8,229 bases of DNA, taken from positions 1 to 8,229 of the forward strand of contig JAZDIP010000034.1 in the NCBI GenBank assembly GCA_043804925.1, read 5' to 3'. The notes beneath the pieces were generated by a model, which was not told where the DNA came from, did not search any database, and saw only the letters and a program-made list of their open reading frames with translations. This document shows, one piece after another, positions 1-5,513 of this stretch. Source of the DNA: ChocPot-Mid sp043804925. GTDB lineage: Bacteria; Bacteroidota; Ignavibacteria; Kapaibacteriales; UBA2268. Every line of letters starts with the position of its first letter. Position 1 is the first letter of the stretch. Made by a program: the position numbers and the translations under genes.

Positions 1-7
1 TATAGCA

Positions 8-184
8 ATGAATAACAGATTAAAAAAAATTGCCAACACAGCACAGGAAAATTTAGAGCTAATTAGAGAATTCAAAGAAATAGACTTGAATAGTTTGTCT
101 GATGAAGTTTTGGAATTAATTGCAAGCGGTCATTTTCGAGAGGCACTTTCAATGATTAAACTTATCTATAAAAACAAACTATGA
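8..184 (+). CDS. Small or 5'-truncated hypothetical protein (58 codons visible)
   Basis: An open frame runs from ATG at 8 to TGA at 182-184 and gives a 58-residue, highly charged, probably all-helical protein. It begins MNNRLKKIANTAQ and ends IKLIYKNKL. The frame is still open to the left edge (Ile, Ala before the Met), so this may be the C-terminal end of a longer gene whose start lies outside the window. No signal peptide, membrane segment or known motif is visible. It converges on the tRNA-Arg gene. I do not recognise the family. A real short gene or gene end is plausible because the composition is protein-like (regular Leu/Ile spacing, Lys/Glu pairs), but there is no independent support. 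Confidence 0.45.
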   Translation: MNNRLKKIANTAQENLELIREFKEIDLNSLSDEVLELIASGHFREALSMIKLIYKNKL

Positions 185-304
185 ATATCCTTAGATATAT
201 CTAAAAAATAAATTAGTCAATCCTAATGTATTAAAATAGTCATAATGTAATTTTTAAAGATAGATTAACTTATTATAATACAATTAGTTATAAAATTCCC
301 TCCG
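185..304. other. AT-rich intergenic gap with a 14-bp palindrome
   Basis: This gap lies between the small + strand frame and the 3' end of the minus-strand tRNA. It is very AT-rich and holds no credible gene. Seven bases past the stop codon is a perfect palindrome, TTAGATATATCTAA (191-204), followed by A residues. It lacks the GC stem and T-run of an intrinsic terminator for the + strand, so its role is unclear. Confidence 0.5.
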
Positions 305-378
305 TGATCCAGACAGGATTCGAACCTGTGGCCCCAAGTTTAGGAAACTTGTGCTCTATCCAACTGAGCTACTGGACC
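305..378 (-). tRNA. tRNA-Arg (anticodon CCT)
   Basis: Read on the minus strand this 74-base segment folds as a complete cloverleaf. The acceptor arm GGTCCAG pairs with CTGGATC (one G-T pair). The D-arm is GCTC/GAGC and the anticodon arm CAAGT/ACTTG. The seven-base loop TTCCTAA has anticodon CCT, and the T-arm is ACAGG/CCTGT around TTCGAAT. The discriminator base is A. CCA is not encoded (the next bases are CGG), so it must be added after transcription. The tRNA reads AGG arginine codons. It lies downstream of, and on the same strand as, the smg gene, with heptad repeats between them. Confidence 0.97.
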
Positions 379-382
379 TCTT

Positions 383-417
383 TTTTTAGTTTTAAGTGTT
401 AAGTTTTAAGTGTTAAG
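383..417. repeat. Heptad tandem array (TKTTAAG type)
   Basis: Five consecutive 7-base units alternate between TTTTAAG and TGTTAAG; the first unit is degenerate (TTTTTAG). The array starts four bases beyond the tRNA gene on its 5' side. Its reverse complement, CTTAAAA, is the unit of the array at 479-535, so the two arrays are inverted with respect to each other and could pair. No gene overlaps it. Confidence 0.8.
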
Positions 418-445
418 TTAAAAACAAACACTTGAATATTCTTTA

Positions 446-535
446 CTTAAAACTTATAATAACTCTCAACATTCTGTTTTCAAAACTTAAAACTTAGAAT
501 TTAAAAACTTAAAAACCATAACCTAAAACTTAATT
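446..535. repeat. Heptad array of CTTAAAA type, running into the smg stop codon
   Basis: Two units (CTTAAAA, CTTATAA) occur at 446-459. A longer run at 479-535 is made of CTTAAAA variants such as CTTAGAA, TTTAAAA and CCTAAAA, with a single-base insertion at 507. The last unit overlaps the stop codon of the minus-strand smg gene (530-532). The unit is the reverse complement of TTTTAAG found at 383-417. The array fills most of the space between smg and tRNA-Arg. Confidence 0.7.
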
Positions 536-988
536 AACCGATTCTACTCCGCTCAACATAAACCTGTTTCCGGGATAATACTTGTTTTGCATATTGAAAA
601 TGATATTTGCTACAAAATACTTCAGATTAACGCTATCCACCTGCTGAAAACCGGTTAGTAATGTATTTTCAATAAGTGCCTCGACTTGTTCGTTATTAAG
701 CAAACCCAATGAATGAAAATTGAACAAATCACCCAATGCTTCTTTTGTAAATAACTCTTTTTCGCCCTCGTGTAAAACGCGAAAAGACTCCTTATTTATA
801 AATTCAGCTTGAGTAGTGAATTTTTCTGCTAATTCAAACCTGTCTGCTACCCAGCTAAACGCAGTAGAAATTTCAGATTCCGAGTAACCCTTCTTCTGCA
901 ATTCATCAACATTAATTTCATTTATCTGTTTGTTATGCTTAAGTTCAGACATTACGAACACTATTATTTCAACTATTCTTTCGTACAT
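530..988 (-). CDS. smg: Smg family protein (DUF494)
   Basis: This is a 152-residue cytosolic protein. From memory of E. coli Smg, the order of features agrees. The N-terminus is MYERIVEIIVFVM. Next comes a segment with GYSESEISTAFSWV (residues 35-48), which corresponds to the GF-x-x-x-x-I-x-x-A-L-x-W-L pattern. A middle region beginning SFRVL matches SMRIY. A C-terminal helix, LKYFVANIIFN, matches the family's LKWVILMVLFN. The length is normal for the family (about 150-160). The biochemical role of Smg is not established; in gamma-proteobacteria it lies near dprA, def/fmt and topoisomerase-like genes. Here it starts six bases after the ybeY stop codon, so the two are probably co-transcribed. 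No Shine-Dalgarno sequence is visible. Its stop codon lies inside a heptad repeat. Confidence 0.75.
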   Translation of the reverse strand: MYERIVEIIVFVMSELKHNKQINEINVDELQKKGYSESEISTAFSWVADRFELAEKFTTQAEFINKESFRVLHEGEKELFTKEALGDLFNFHSLGLLNNEQVEALIENTLLTGFQQVDSVNLKYFVANIIFNMQNKYYPGNRFMLSGVESVN

Positions 989-994
989 ATTAAA

Positions 995-1417
995 TCAAAT
1001 CATCTCCAAGTATTTATTTTCCAAATTATGCATCAATATTCGATTTTTATCAGTATCATCGTCGTACCCCGCAAGGTGCAAAGCTCCATGAACAGCTAAT
1101 CTCATTATTTCGTTATTAAATGTAACTTTATATTCATCCGACTGCTTTTTTGCAGTATCAACGCTGATATAAATTTCCCCCTCGATTATTTTTTCTTCCT
1201 CGTCTAACGAAAAAGTTATTACATCGGTTGTCCGATTGTGTTTCAAATATTTCCTGTTTATCTCCCAAATTTTTTCATCATTAATATAAATGATATTCAA
1301 TAAAATATCAGTTCCTTTTTTCTCGTGCCGAAAAACATTTTCAACAACTTCAATAAGCTTCTTTTTAGGTAAATATTTATAAGAACTATCATTATAAATT
1401 TGTATATTAATCTTCAT
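995..1417 (-). CDS. ybeY: Endoribonuclease YbeY (rRNA maturation factor)
   Basis: This 140-residue protein belongs to the UPF0054/YbeY family of metal-dependent endoribonucleases. These act in 16S rRNA 3'-end maturation, ribosome quality control and stress responses in the cytoplasm. Two signature blocks are clear. Residues 54-72 contain the conserved N-x-x-Y-L-x-x-x-x-x-T-D-V-I-T-F-S stretch. Residues 110-120 are HGALHLAGYDD, the metal-binding motif normally written HGxLHLxGYDH. His110 and His114 are present, but the third ligand position is Asp120 instead of His. I recall Asp or Lys-Asp at this place in YbeY of Bacteroidetes relatives, so it is probably lineage-typical and not inactivating. 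The gene lies between a 145-aa unknown (27-base gap) and smg (6-base gap), all on the minus strand. Confidence 0.93.
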   Translation of the reverse strand: MKINIQIYNDSSYKYLPKKKLIEVVENVFRHEKKGTDILLNIIYINDEKIWEINRKYLKHNRTTDVITFSLDEEEKIIEGEIYISVDTAKKQSDEYKVTFNNEIMRLAVHGALHLAGYDDDTDKNRILMHNLENKYLEMI

Positions 1418-1444
1418 TTTTGACGATAATTTATTATTAATAGT

Positions 1445-1882
1445 TTAATTATCAGGCAAAATACTTTCCGTCAATGAAAGTTGCATTGCAGATAGCAATA
1501 CTGCCGGGTCTAATGTATTGAAATCGGATTTTAAAATTTCTTTTCTGATATTTGTAAACAATGAGCATGTACATTGCTTTCCGACTATCATACAAGAAAC
1601 AGTGTTACCTTCTGATTGAACAAAAATCACTTCGTCGGGTTCAAAAATCACATATCCAATACAGTTATGAAGCTCAAAGTATCCATGCAGAGTCTGTACG
1701 GATATCAAAGAACCTTTATGTTCCTTCCCTAACTGGACTTCATTGTATATGGATATAACCAATGACTGCTTAGCTTCGGCATTGACCAATTTCCAGGTCC
1801 AGCTATTGTCATGATTCTGACTTTGTGCACCCAGAACCTTACCAATCAGTTCAATATCCTCTTTTTTAAAATTGTATTCCAT
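1445..1882 (-). CDS. Hypothetical 145-aa protein upstream of ybeY
   Basis: I do not recognise this family. The start is ATG at 1880-1882. The protein is soluble, with no signal peptide or membrane segment. The middle (roughly residues 40-105) alternates hydrophobic residues like a beta-sheet domain, and the C-terminus (about 110-142) looks helical. It has four cysteines (C74, C97, C104, C106), the last two as a Cys-x-Cys pair, but too few clustered ligands to claim a metal site. It is the first gene of the presumed minus-strand cluster with ybeY and smg, 27 bases ahead of ybeY, which argues for co-transcription. The opposite strand also has a frame at 1561-1758, but the operon-like setting and protein-like composition favour this one. 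Function unknown. Confidence 0.7.
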   Translation of the reverse strand: MEYNFKKEDIELIGKVLGAQSQNHDNSWTWKLVNAEAKQSLVISIYNEVQLGKEHKGSLISVQTLHGYFELHNCIGYVIFEPDEVIFVQSEGNTVSCMIVGKQCTCSLFTNIRKEILKSDFNTLDPAVLLSAMQLSLTESILPDN

Positions 1883-2023
1883 TCCACTTTTCTATTAAAC
1901 GAATTACCATTATCATTTCTGTAAAATAACTTATTTCAAATTTATAAAAAAATTATTAAATATAATTTTAATTAAAAATATGATTAATTATCTCCAATAT
2001 TTTTTCTTGACCTTCGCATTTTA

Positions 2024-2031
2024 TAATTTTG
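2024..2031 (+). promoter_or_regulatory. Possible -7 element (TAnnTTTG) upstream of the ClC gene
   Basis: TAATTTTG matches the Bacteroidetes -7 consensus TAnnTTTG and would start transcription some 30 bases before the TTG start codon. No TTTG lies 19-21 bases upstream; only TTGACC (2007-2012) is nearby, at the wrong distance. In DNA this AT-rich such a match can arise by chance. Confidence 0.3.
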
Positions 2032-2070
2032 ATAAAATTTTAATGAACTATAATTGAAGAAAAAAAATTT

Positions 2071-3609
2071 TTGAAAAGAAATCATTCAAATAATGACATT
2101 GATAAAAAGGACAAAGGGAAATTTGGATACGGTTTTATTCAGTTGTTTCAAATGTTTTTCCGCCGTATTCCTTCACTACTTCAATATACGATTTTAACTT
2201 CAAGACCGGCTATTGATGCCATTGGTAATATCAGAAAATACAGGCATACTGACTGGGGGCTTCTCTTTACTTCTTCCATTCTCGGAATTATCATCGGCTT
2301 ATTTGTAACTCTTTTCCACTGGTCAATGACAGGAGCAGAACAACTCTTTAATAATATCCATTTCACGGCAGAAACCGTTATCCCCTGGCAAATTATTGCC
2401 TTTCCTTTGATTCCTGCTCTTGGCGGCTTGGGTATCGGTGTACTCAGACAAACTATTTTCAAAGGAGCTACCGTCGAAGGGCTTGAATCCTTGGTTCATG
2501 CTCTTGTTCACCGTGAAGGTAAAATTGATTGGCGAAACTCCTTCAAAGCCATAATTTTTGCAGGACTTCTTATTGGCTCAGGTGGTGGAGCCGGGCGTGA
2601 GGGTCCTACAATAGCACTCGGTTCATCTTTGGGTTCTACATTTGCTCAGATACTACGGCTTAAACCACAACAATTACGCGTTCTTTGCGGTTCAGGTGCC
2701 GCCGCCGCTATAAGTGCCATATTCAACGCACCTCTTGGCGGTATTGTCTTTGCTTTGGAAGCAATTATCGGAGGTATTAGCATCAGGGCTTTTGCTCCTT
2801 TGGTTATATCTTCTGTCCTGGCTACTGCAACAACCAGAATACTGGTTGGCAACAATCCCTTACTTTTAGCACCTGAAATTACCGCTGTAAATCTTACAGA
2901 TTACCTTTTATTGGCAATTGCCGGTATGTTGAGTGGTTTGGTTGCTGTTTACTATTTGAAAACTTATAACGGAACTGCTAAAATTGTTGAGAAAACCATT
3001 AGACCATTTCCTGAAATCTGGAAACCTGCTGTCGGTGGCTTCTTTGCAGGACTCATCCTTATGGCACTGCCGACAATGCTCGAAACAACTTATAATCCAA
3101 TTAATCATGTGATTTCAGGCAACGGATTACCTTTACTGCAAAATTCCATTTTTCAAAACTTAACCCGTCACTTCACAAAAGAAAACTTAATATTCCTGTT
3201 CATTTTAATTGCATCATTAACAGTTATTATAAAACCGGTTTCAAACGCAATTTCTTTGGTCAGTTCAAAAGCAGGGGGGACCATGGCACCCGTTCTCAAA
3301 ACAGGAGCAATGTTCGGTTTCGTTTTAGGTTCTCTTCTGCAATTCGTCTTTCCCGACATCTCTCCCGGTCTGTTCGCAATAGTTTGCACAGGTGCAGTAC
3401 TTGCAGGTACATTCCAGTTACCCCTTGCAGGTGGCATAATCCTCTTCGAAATCTGTCACAACTACGACCTGATACTCCCTCTTATATTCTCCTCGGTTTT
3501 TGCCTCATTCATTGTCCAAAAGTCAGGAGTAACAACATTCAATCCACTACAAAAAGAATACGTTGACGACGATGAGCAAATCCACCCCAGATTAAAAATC
3601 AACGATTAG
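2071..3609 (+). CDS. ClC-family chloride channel/transporter without CBS domains
   Basis: This 512-residue polytopic inner-membrane protein is of the voltage-gated chloride channel family, which moves Cl- (or other small anions), often in exchange for H+. Clear family marks are GSGGGAGREGP at residues 169-179 with the gating glutamate E177, FNAPLGGIVFALE (218-230), GGTMAP (402-407) and NYDLILP (464-470), where Y465 matches the E. coli pore tyrosine Y445. Two departures stand out. The GSGIP selectivity motif is degenerate (GATVEG at 132-137, no Pro). The position of the E. coli proton glutamate E203 is Ala231. There are no C-terminal CBS domains. The frame has no early ATG; TTG at 2071, after an A-rich leader, gives the full hydrophilic N-terminus, and the next in-frame Met is at residue 28. 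The gene is divergent from the ybeY cluster and looks richer in GC than the genes at 4811-7253. Confidence 0.92.
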   Translation: MKRNHSNNDIDKKDKGKFGYGFIQLFQMFFRRIPSLLQYTILTSRPAIDAIGNIRKYRHTDWGLLFTSSILGIIIGLFVTLFHWSMTGAEQLFNNIHFTAETVIPWQIIAFPLIPALGGLGIGVLRQTIFKGATVEGLESLVHALVHREGKIDWRNSFKAIIFAGLLIGSGGGAGREGPTIALGSSLGSTFAQILRLKPQQLRVLCGSGAAAAISAIFNAPLGGIVFALEAIIGGISIRAFAPLVISSVLATATTRILVGNNPLLLAPEITAVNLTDYLLLAIAGMLSGLVAVYYLKTYNGTAKIVEKTIRPFPEIWKPAVGGFFAGLILMALPTMLETTYNPINHVISGNGLPLLQNSIFQNLTRHFTKENLIFLFILIASLTVIIKPVSNAISLVSSKAGGTMAPVLKTGAMFGFVLGSLLQFVFPDISPGLFAIVCTGAVLAGTFQLPLAGGIILFEICHNYDLILPLIFSSVFASFIVQKSGVTTFNPLQKEYVDDDEQIHPRLKIND

Positions 3610-3654
3610 ACTTATAGACTGTCAGCATATTAGGCAGGTGAAATGCGAAAAAAA

Positions 3655-3742
3655 GCGAAAACGTGAAACGAAAGATGGGAAAAGGGAGAAGGGAAAAGGG
3701 AAAAGGGAAAAGGGAGAAGGGAGAAGGGAAAAAGGAGAAGGG
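3655..3742. repeat. Polypurine heptad array (GGGARAA), G-quadruplex-capable
   Basis: A strict 7-base phase runs for 88 bases. The left part is degenerate (GCGAAAA, CGTGAAA, CGAAAGA). From 3677 it becomes regular, with units GGGAAAA or GGGAGAA, one AGGAGAA, and a final GGG. This puts nine GGG runs on one strand, almost all separated by exactly four purines, so it fits the G3-loop4 pattern of an intramolecular G-quadruplex; the all-purine strand also suits triplex DNA. It contrasts sharply with the AT-rich surroundings. Confidence 0.9.
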
Positions 3743-3758
3743 ATTGAATATAGTTTTA

Positions 3759-3798
3759 AACTTTGAGTTCTTTGTGAATATTCTTGGTGTTCTTTGTG
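3759..3798. repeat. Nonad array (TTCTTTGTG type)
   Basis: Four 9-base units occur in order: AACTTTGAG, TTCTTTGTG, then after four extra bases TTCTTGGTG and TTCTTTGTG. It lies between the polypurine heptads and the inverted long repeat. Period nine is shared with the AATCA arrays near the right end, although the unit sequence differs. Confidence 0.65.
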
Positions 3799-3820
3799 TT
3801 AAAATATTTTTTTTAGGCAG

Positions 3821-3922
3821 TTACACAGAGTTCCACGGAGAAAACACAGAGCTACACAGAGATTTTATCCCGGAGGGATTAAACTATGGTAACAAAGCAA
3901 AACACAAACGGTCTTTATCCCG
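3821..3922 (-). repeat. Interspersed repeat, copy C (inverted), with 10-11-mer CACAGAG units
   Basis: Read on the minus strand, this segment has the same order of blocks as the direct copies near 7340 and 8016: ATAAAGACCG, TTGTGTTT, a TTACC block, then ATCCC-TCC-GGGAT, ATAAA, and CTCTGTG units ending in TGGAAC. The ATCCC/GGGAT hairpin is at 3867-3879. On the + strand the left part reads as four units of 10-11 bases built on CACAGAG (3821-3861). It is the most diverged of the three copies and the only one in inverted orientation. Confidence 0.7.
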
Positions 3923-3939
3923 GTGATATATTTTCTGTC

Positions 3940-3959
3940 ATTCCTGCGAAAGCAGGAAT
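3940..3959. repeat. REP-like palindrome with GAAA loop
   Basis: Eight-base arms ATTCCTGC and GCAGGAAT enclose GAAA, so the transcript would form a stable hairpin with a GNRA tetraloop closed by C-G. From memory, near-identical palindromes (often with CCCGC arms) are scattered through intergenic regions of many unrelated bacteria. It lies just upstream of the promoter for the surface-protein operon and has no T-run, so it is more likely a dispersed repeat than a terminator. Confidence 0.75.
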
Positions 3960-3972
3960 CCAATTGTTTTAT

Positions 3973-4004
3973 TTTGTAATTAATTTCAAAGTTTTGTAAG
4001 TTTG
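3973..4004 (+). promoter_or_regulatory. Bacteroidetes-type promoter for the surface-protein operon
   Basis: TTTG at 3973-3976 and TAAGTTTG at 3997-4004 match the Bacteroidetes housekeeping sigma consensus (TTTG, 19-21 bases, TAnnTTTG) exactly, with a 20-base spacer. Transcription would begin near 4010-4012, leaving a leader of about 30 bases before the ATG at 4042. Both elements and the spacing agree, and the position is right for the downstream gene. Confidence 0.65.
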
Positions 4005-4041
4005 CTTCATAATTCTGATATTATTTGAGAAACAGGGCGTT

Positions 4042-4803
4042 ATGAGAAAAATGAAATTCATTTCGATATTTGTTCTGATTATATTTTCTAATTTCTTTCT
4101 ATTGTATGGTCAGGAAATCAAACAAGGTTCGCCAATCGAACCCGGCAAAAAAATTCAATCTTTCAAAATAGGGCTACTCGGTGGAATCAATACTCCTTTG
4201 TCGCCTCCCGAATTGGTCAACAAGCCGACAACTGCCACAAAAGAAGTTCAGCCATCTCTTTTGAATGGTCTTGATGGTCTTGGATTTGGAACAACATACA
4301 ATTTCGGTGTTACCGGTAAATATCCTGTTTCGGAATCAATGTTGCTCGGTGCTAATATTGAATATACCGGTTGGTCAAGCATTAATTCATGTAATTGCCA
4401 AGACGAAGAATTTGGGAAAAGCGAAAACTCCTTATCACTACTTCATTTTGGAATATTTTACCATTATTTTCTGTATGAAAATCTTTATGCAGGACCTGAG
4501 TTCGGAATAAATTTCTTTAATGTGAACGTTACCGAAAACTCAAGCCGGGGCGAACTTGACTACTCGAAATCAAATTCCATAATTGGTTTTGGACTTGCTA
4601 TCGGTTATGAATATCCGCTTTCAAAACAATTTGCTCTCGATATCACGGCAAAAGCTCAATTCCCGAATCTACTCTTAGGTAAGGAAAACACAAATCCTAG
4701 CATAGATTCGGAATCATTAATAAATTCACAGGATGAGACGGCAGAAGCAAATCTCTTTCTAATCTCATTCAACATCGGATTATTATTTTCAATTTTCTAT
4801 TAG
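4042..4803 (+). CDS. Outer-membrane beta-barrel protein (secreted, porin-like)
   Basis: This 253-residue precursor has a clear Sec signal peptide: basic MRKMK, a hydrophobic stretch to about residue 22, and likely cleavage after Gly23, giving a mature N-terminal Gln. The mature part alternates hydrophobic and polar residues in strands separated by turns, for example FKIGLLGGI, LLHFGIFYHYFLY, GFGLAIGYEY and FLISFNIGLLFSIF. It ends in an aromatic residue (Tyr), as outer-membrane barrels do. The size suits an 8-stranded OmpA/OmpW-like or outer_membrane-beta-brl type barrel; I cannot name the subfamily. AGGG (4034-4037) lies just before the ATG; a second ATG at 4051 would still leave a signal peptide. 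It is the first gene after the promoter at 3973-4004 and is only seven bases from the first FISUMP gene. It may anchor or display the lipoproteins, which is inference. Confidence 0.78.
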   Translation: MRKMKFISIFVLIIFSNFFLLYGQEIKQGSPIEPGKKIQSFKIGLLGGINTPLSPPELVNKPTTATKEVQPSLLNGLDGLGFGTTYNFGVTGKYPVSESMLLGANIEYTGWSSINSCNCQDEEFGKSENSLSLLHFGIFYHYFLYENLYAGPEFGINFFNVNVTENSSRGELDYSKSNSIIGFGLAIGYEYPLSKQFALDITAKAQFPNLLLGKENTNPSIDSESLINSQDETAEANLFLISFNIGLLFSIFY

Positions 4804-4810
4804 GTGCAAA

Positions 4811-5497
4811 ATGAAAAACAAAATTTTATTGTTCATCATTTTATTTGCATTTAATAATTGCACAGTTGAGAATGATAATATAAATGTCAGTGATTGCGAT
4901 AAATGCAAAGAACTAATTGGTGATGAAGTTAAAATTGGTAATCAAATTTGGATGACAAAAAATCTTGATGTTGACCTTTATCGTAATGGTGATACTATAC
5001 GACATTGCATAACAACAACTGAATGGCAAGATGCATCTACTAAAAAAGAAGGTGCTTGGTGCTATTATAATAATGATTCAATTAATAATGAGATTTATGG
5101 TAAGTTATATAATTGGTATGCTGTAATGGATACAAGAGGATTGGCTCCTATGGGATGGCATGTTCCCAGTGACGTAGAATGGGAACAGTTGGTTAATTTC
5201 TTAGGTGGTTCATCTGTTGCCGGAGGTAAGTTAAAAGAAACAGGCTTTATTTATTGGAAGAATCCAAATACAGGTGCAACCAATGAACTATGTTTTAATG
5301 CCCGAGCAGGTGGTAATTGTGGACCAATCTTTGAATTTGGAAATATGGGTTATTTTAGCGATTGGTGGTCAACAACAATTGATAGTGCAGATATTATTTG
5401 GTATAGGTATCTTTCACATGATAGTACTACCGTTAGTAGAATTAGCAGAAGGGCAGACCATGGTTTTTCAGTTCGATGTGTTAAAGATAAATTTTAA
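4811..5497 (+). CDS. FISUMP-domain lipoprotein, paralogue 1
   Basis: This is a 228-residue probable lipoprotein. The N-terminus is MKNKILLFIILFAFNNC; Cys17 is the likely lipidated residue, though the box (F-N-N-C) is loose, as is common in Bacteroidetes relatives. A Cys-x-x-Cys pair follows at 29-32. From about residue 41 comes the FISUMP domain (TIGR02145/PF09603): QIWMTKNL, GAWCYYNN, YGKLYNWYAV, GWHVPSDVEWEQL, LGG-x-x-x-AGGKLK and a terminal FSVRCVKD. FISUMP domains occur in large paralogous sets of surface proteins in Fibrobacter and Bacteroidetes; their molecular role is not established. The C-terminal third has lost the family's usual LPGGYR segment (here ARAGGN). It starts seven bases after the barrel gene behind AGGTG, and paralogue 2 follows after 16 bases, so this is an operon. 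Confidence 0.88.
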   Translation: MKNKILLFIILFAFNNCTVENDNINVSDCDKCKELIGDEVKIGNQIWMTKNLDVDLYRNGDTIRHCITTTEWQDASTKKEGAWCYYNNDSINNEIYGKLYNWYAVMDTRGLAPMGWHVPSDVEWEQLVNFLGGSSVAGGKLKETGFIYWKNPNTGATNELCFNARAGGNCGPIFEFGNMGYFSDWWSTTIDSADIIWYRYLSHDSTTVSRISRRADHGFSVRCVKDKF

Positions 5498-5513
5498 AAT
5501 TAAATATATAAAA

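Larger units (their letters stand above)
3610..4041. other. Repeat-rich intergenic region between the ClC gene and the surface-protein operon
   Basis: No gene is supported in these 432 bases. From left to right it holds a polypurine heptad array (3655-3742), a nonad array (3759-3798), an inverted copy of the long interspersed repeat including 10-11-mer units (3821-3922), a GNRA-loop palindrome (3940-3959) and a Bacteroidetes-type promoter (3973-4004). The open frame at 3663-3926 is a translation of these repeats. I see no convincing terminator for the ClC gene. Confidence 0.8.

Noticed and set aside
305..378. tRNA-Arg as an integration (att) site
   Set aside because: I found no second copy of the tRNA 3' end in the window and no integrase.
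1561..1758. 65-codon + strand frame
   Set aside because: Lies wholly opposite the 145-aa minus-strand gene, which fits the ybeY-smg cluster better; composition looks like an antisense shadow.
1937..1944. Minus-strand TAnnTTTG (seen as CAAATTTA) as promoter of the ybeY cluster
   Set aside because: The -33 TTTG element is missing at the required distance and the region is so AT-rich that a lone -7 match is weak.
2181..3566. Several frames of 60-93 codons opposite to or overlapping the ClC gene
   Set aside because: The ClC frame is certain from its motifs; the others are by-products of its coding bias.
3663..3926. 87-codon + strand open frame starting at GTG
   Set aside because: Its N-terminal half is a translation of the GGGARAA heptads (Lys/Gly/Glu low complexity) and its C-terminal half of repeat copy C. 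No ribosome binding site or protein-like composition.
4265..4510. 81-codon + strand frame
   Set aside because: Overlaps the barrel gene in another frame; no signal or motif.
5274..5513. Upstream extension of the second FISUMP gene
   Set aside because: The extra 80 codons overlap paralogue 1 in another frame and have no family similarity; ATG 5514 gives a lipoprotein leader matching paralogue 1.
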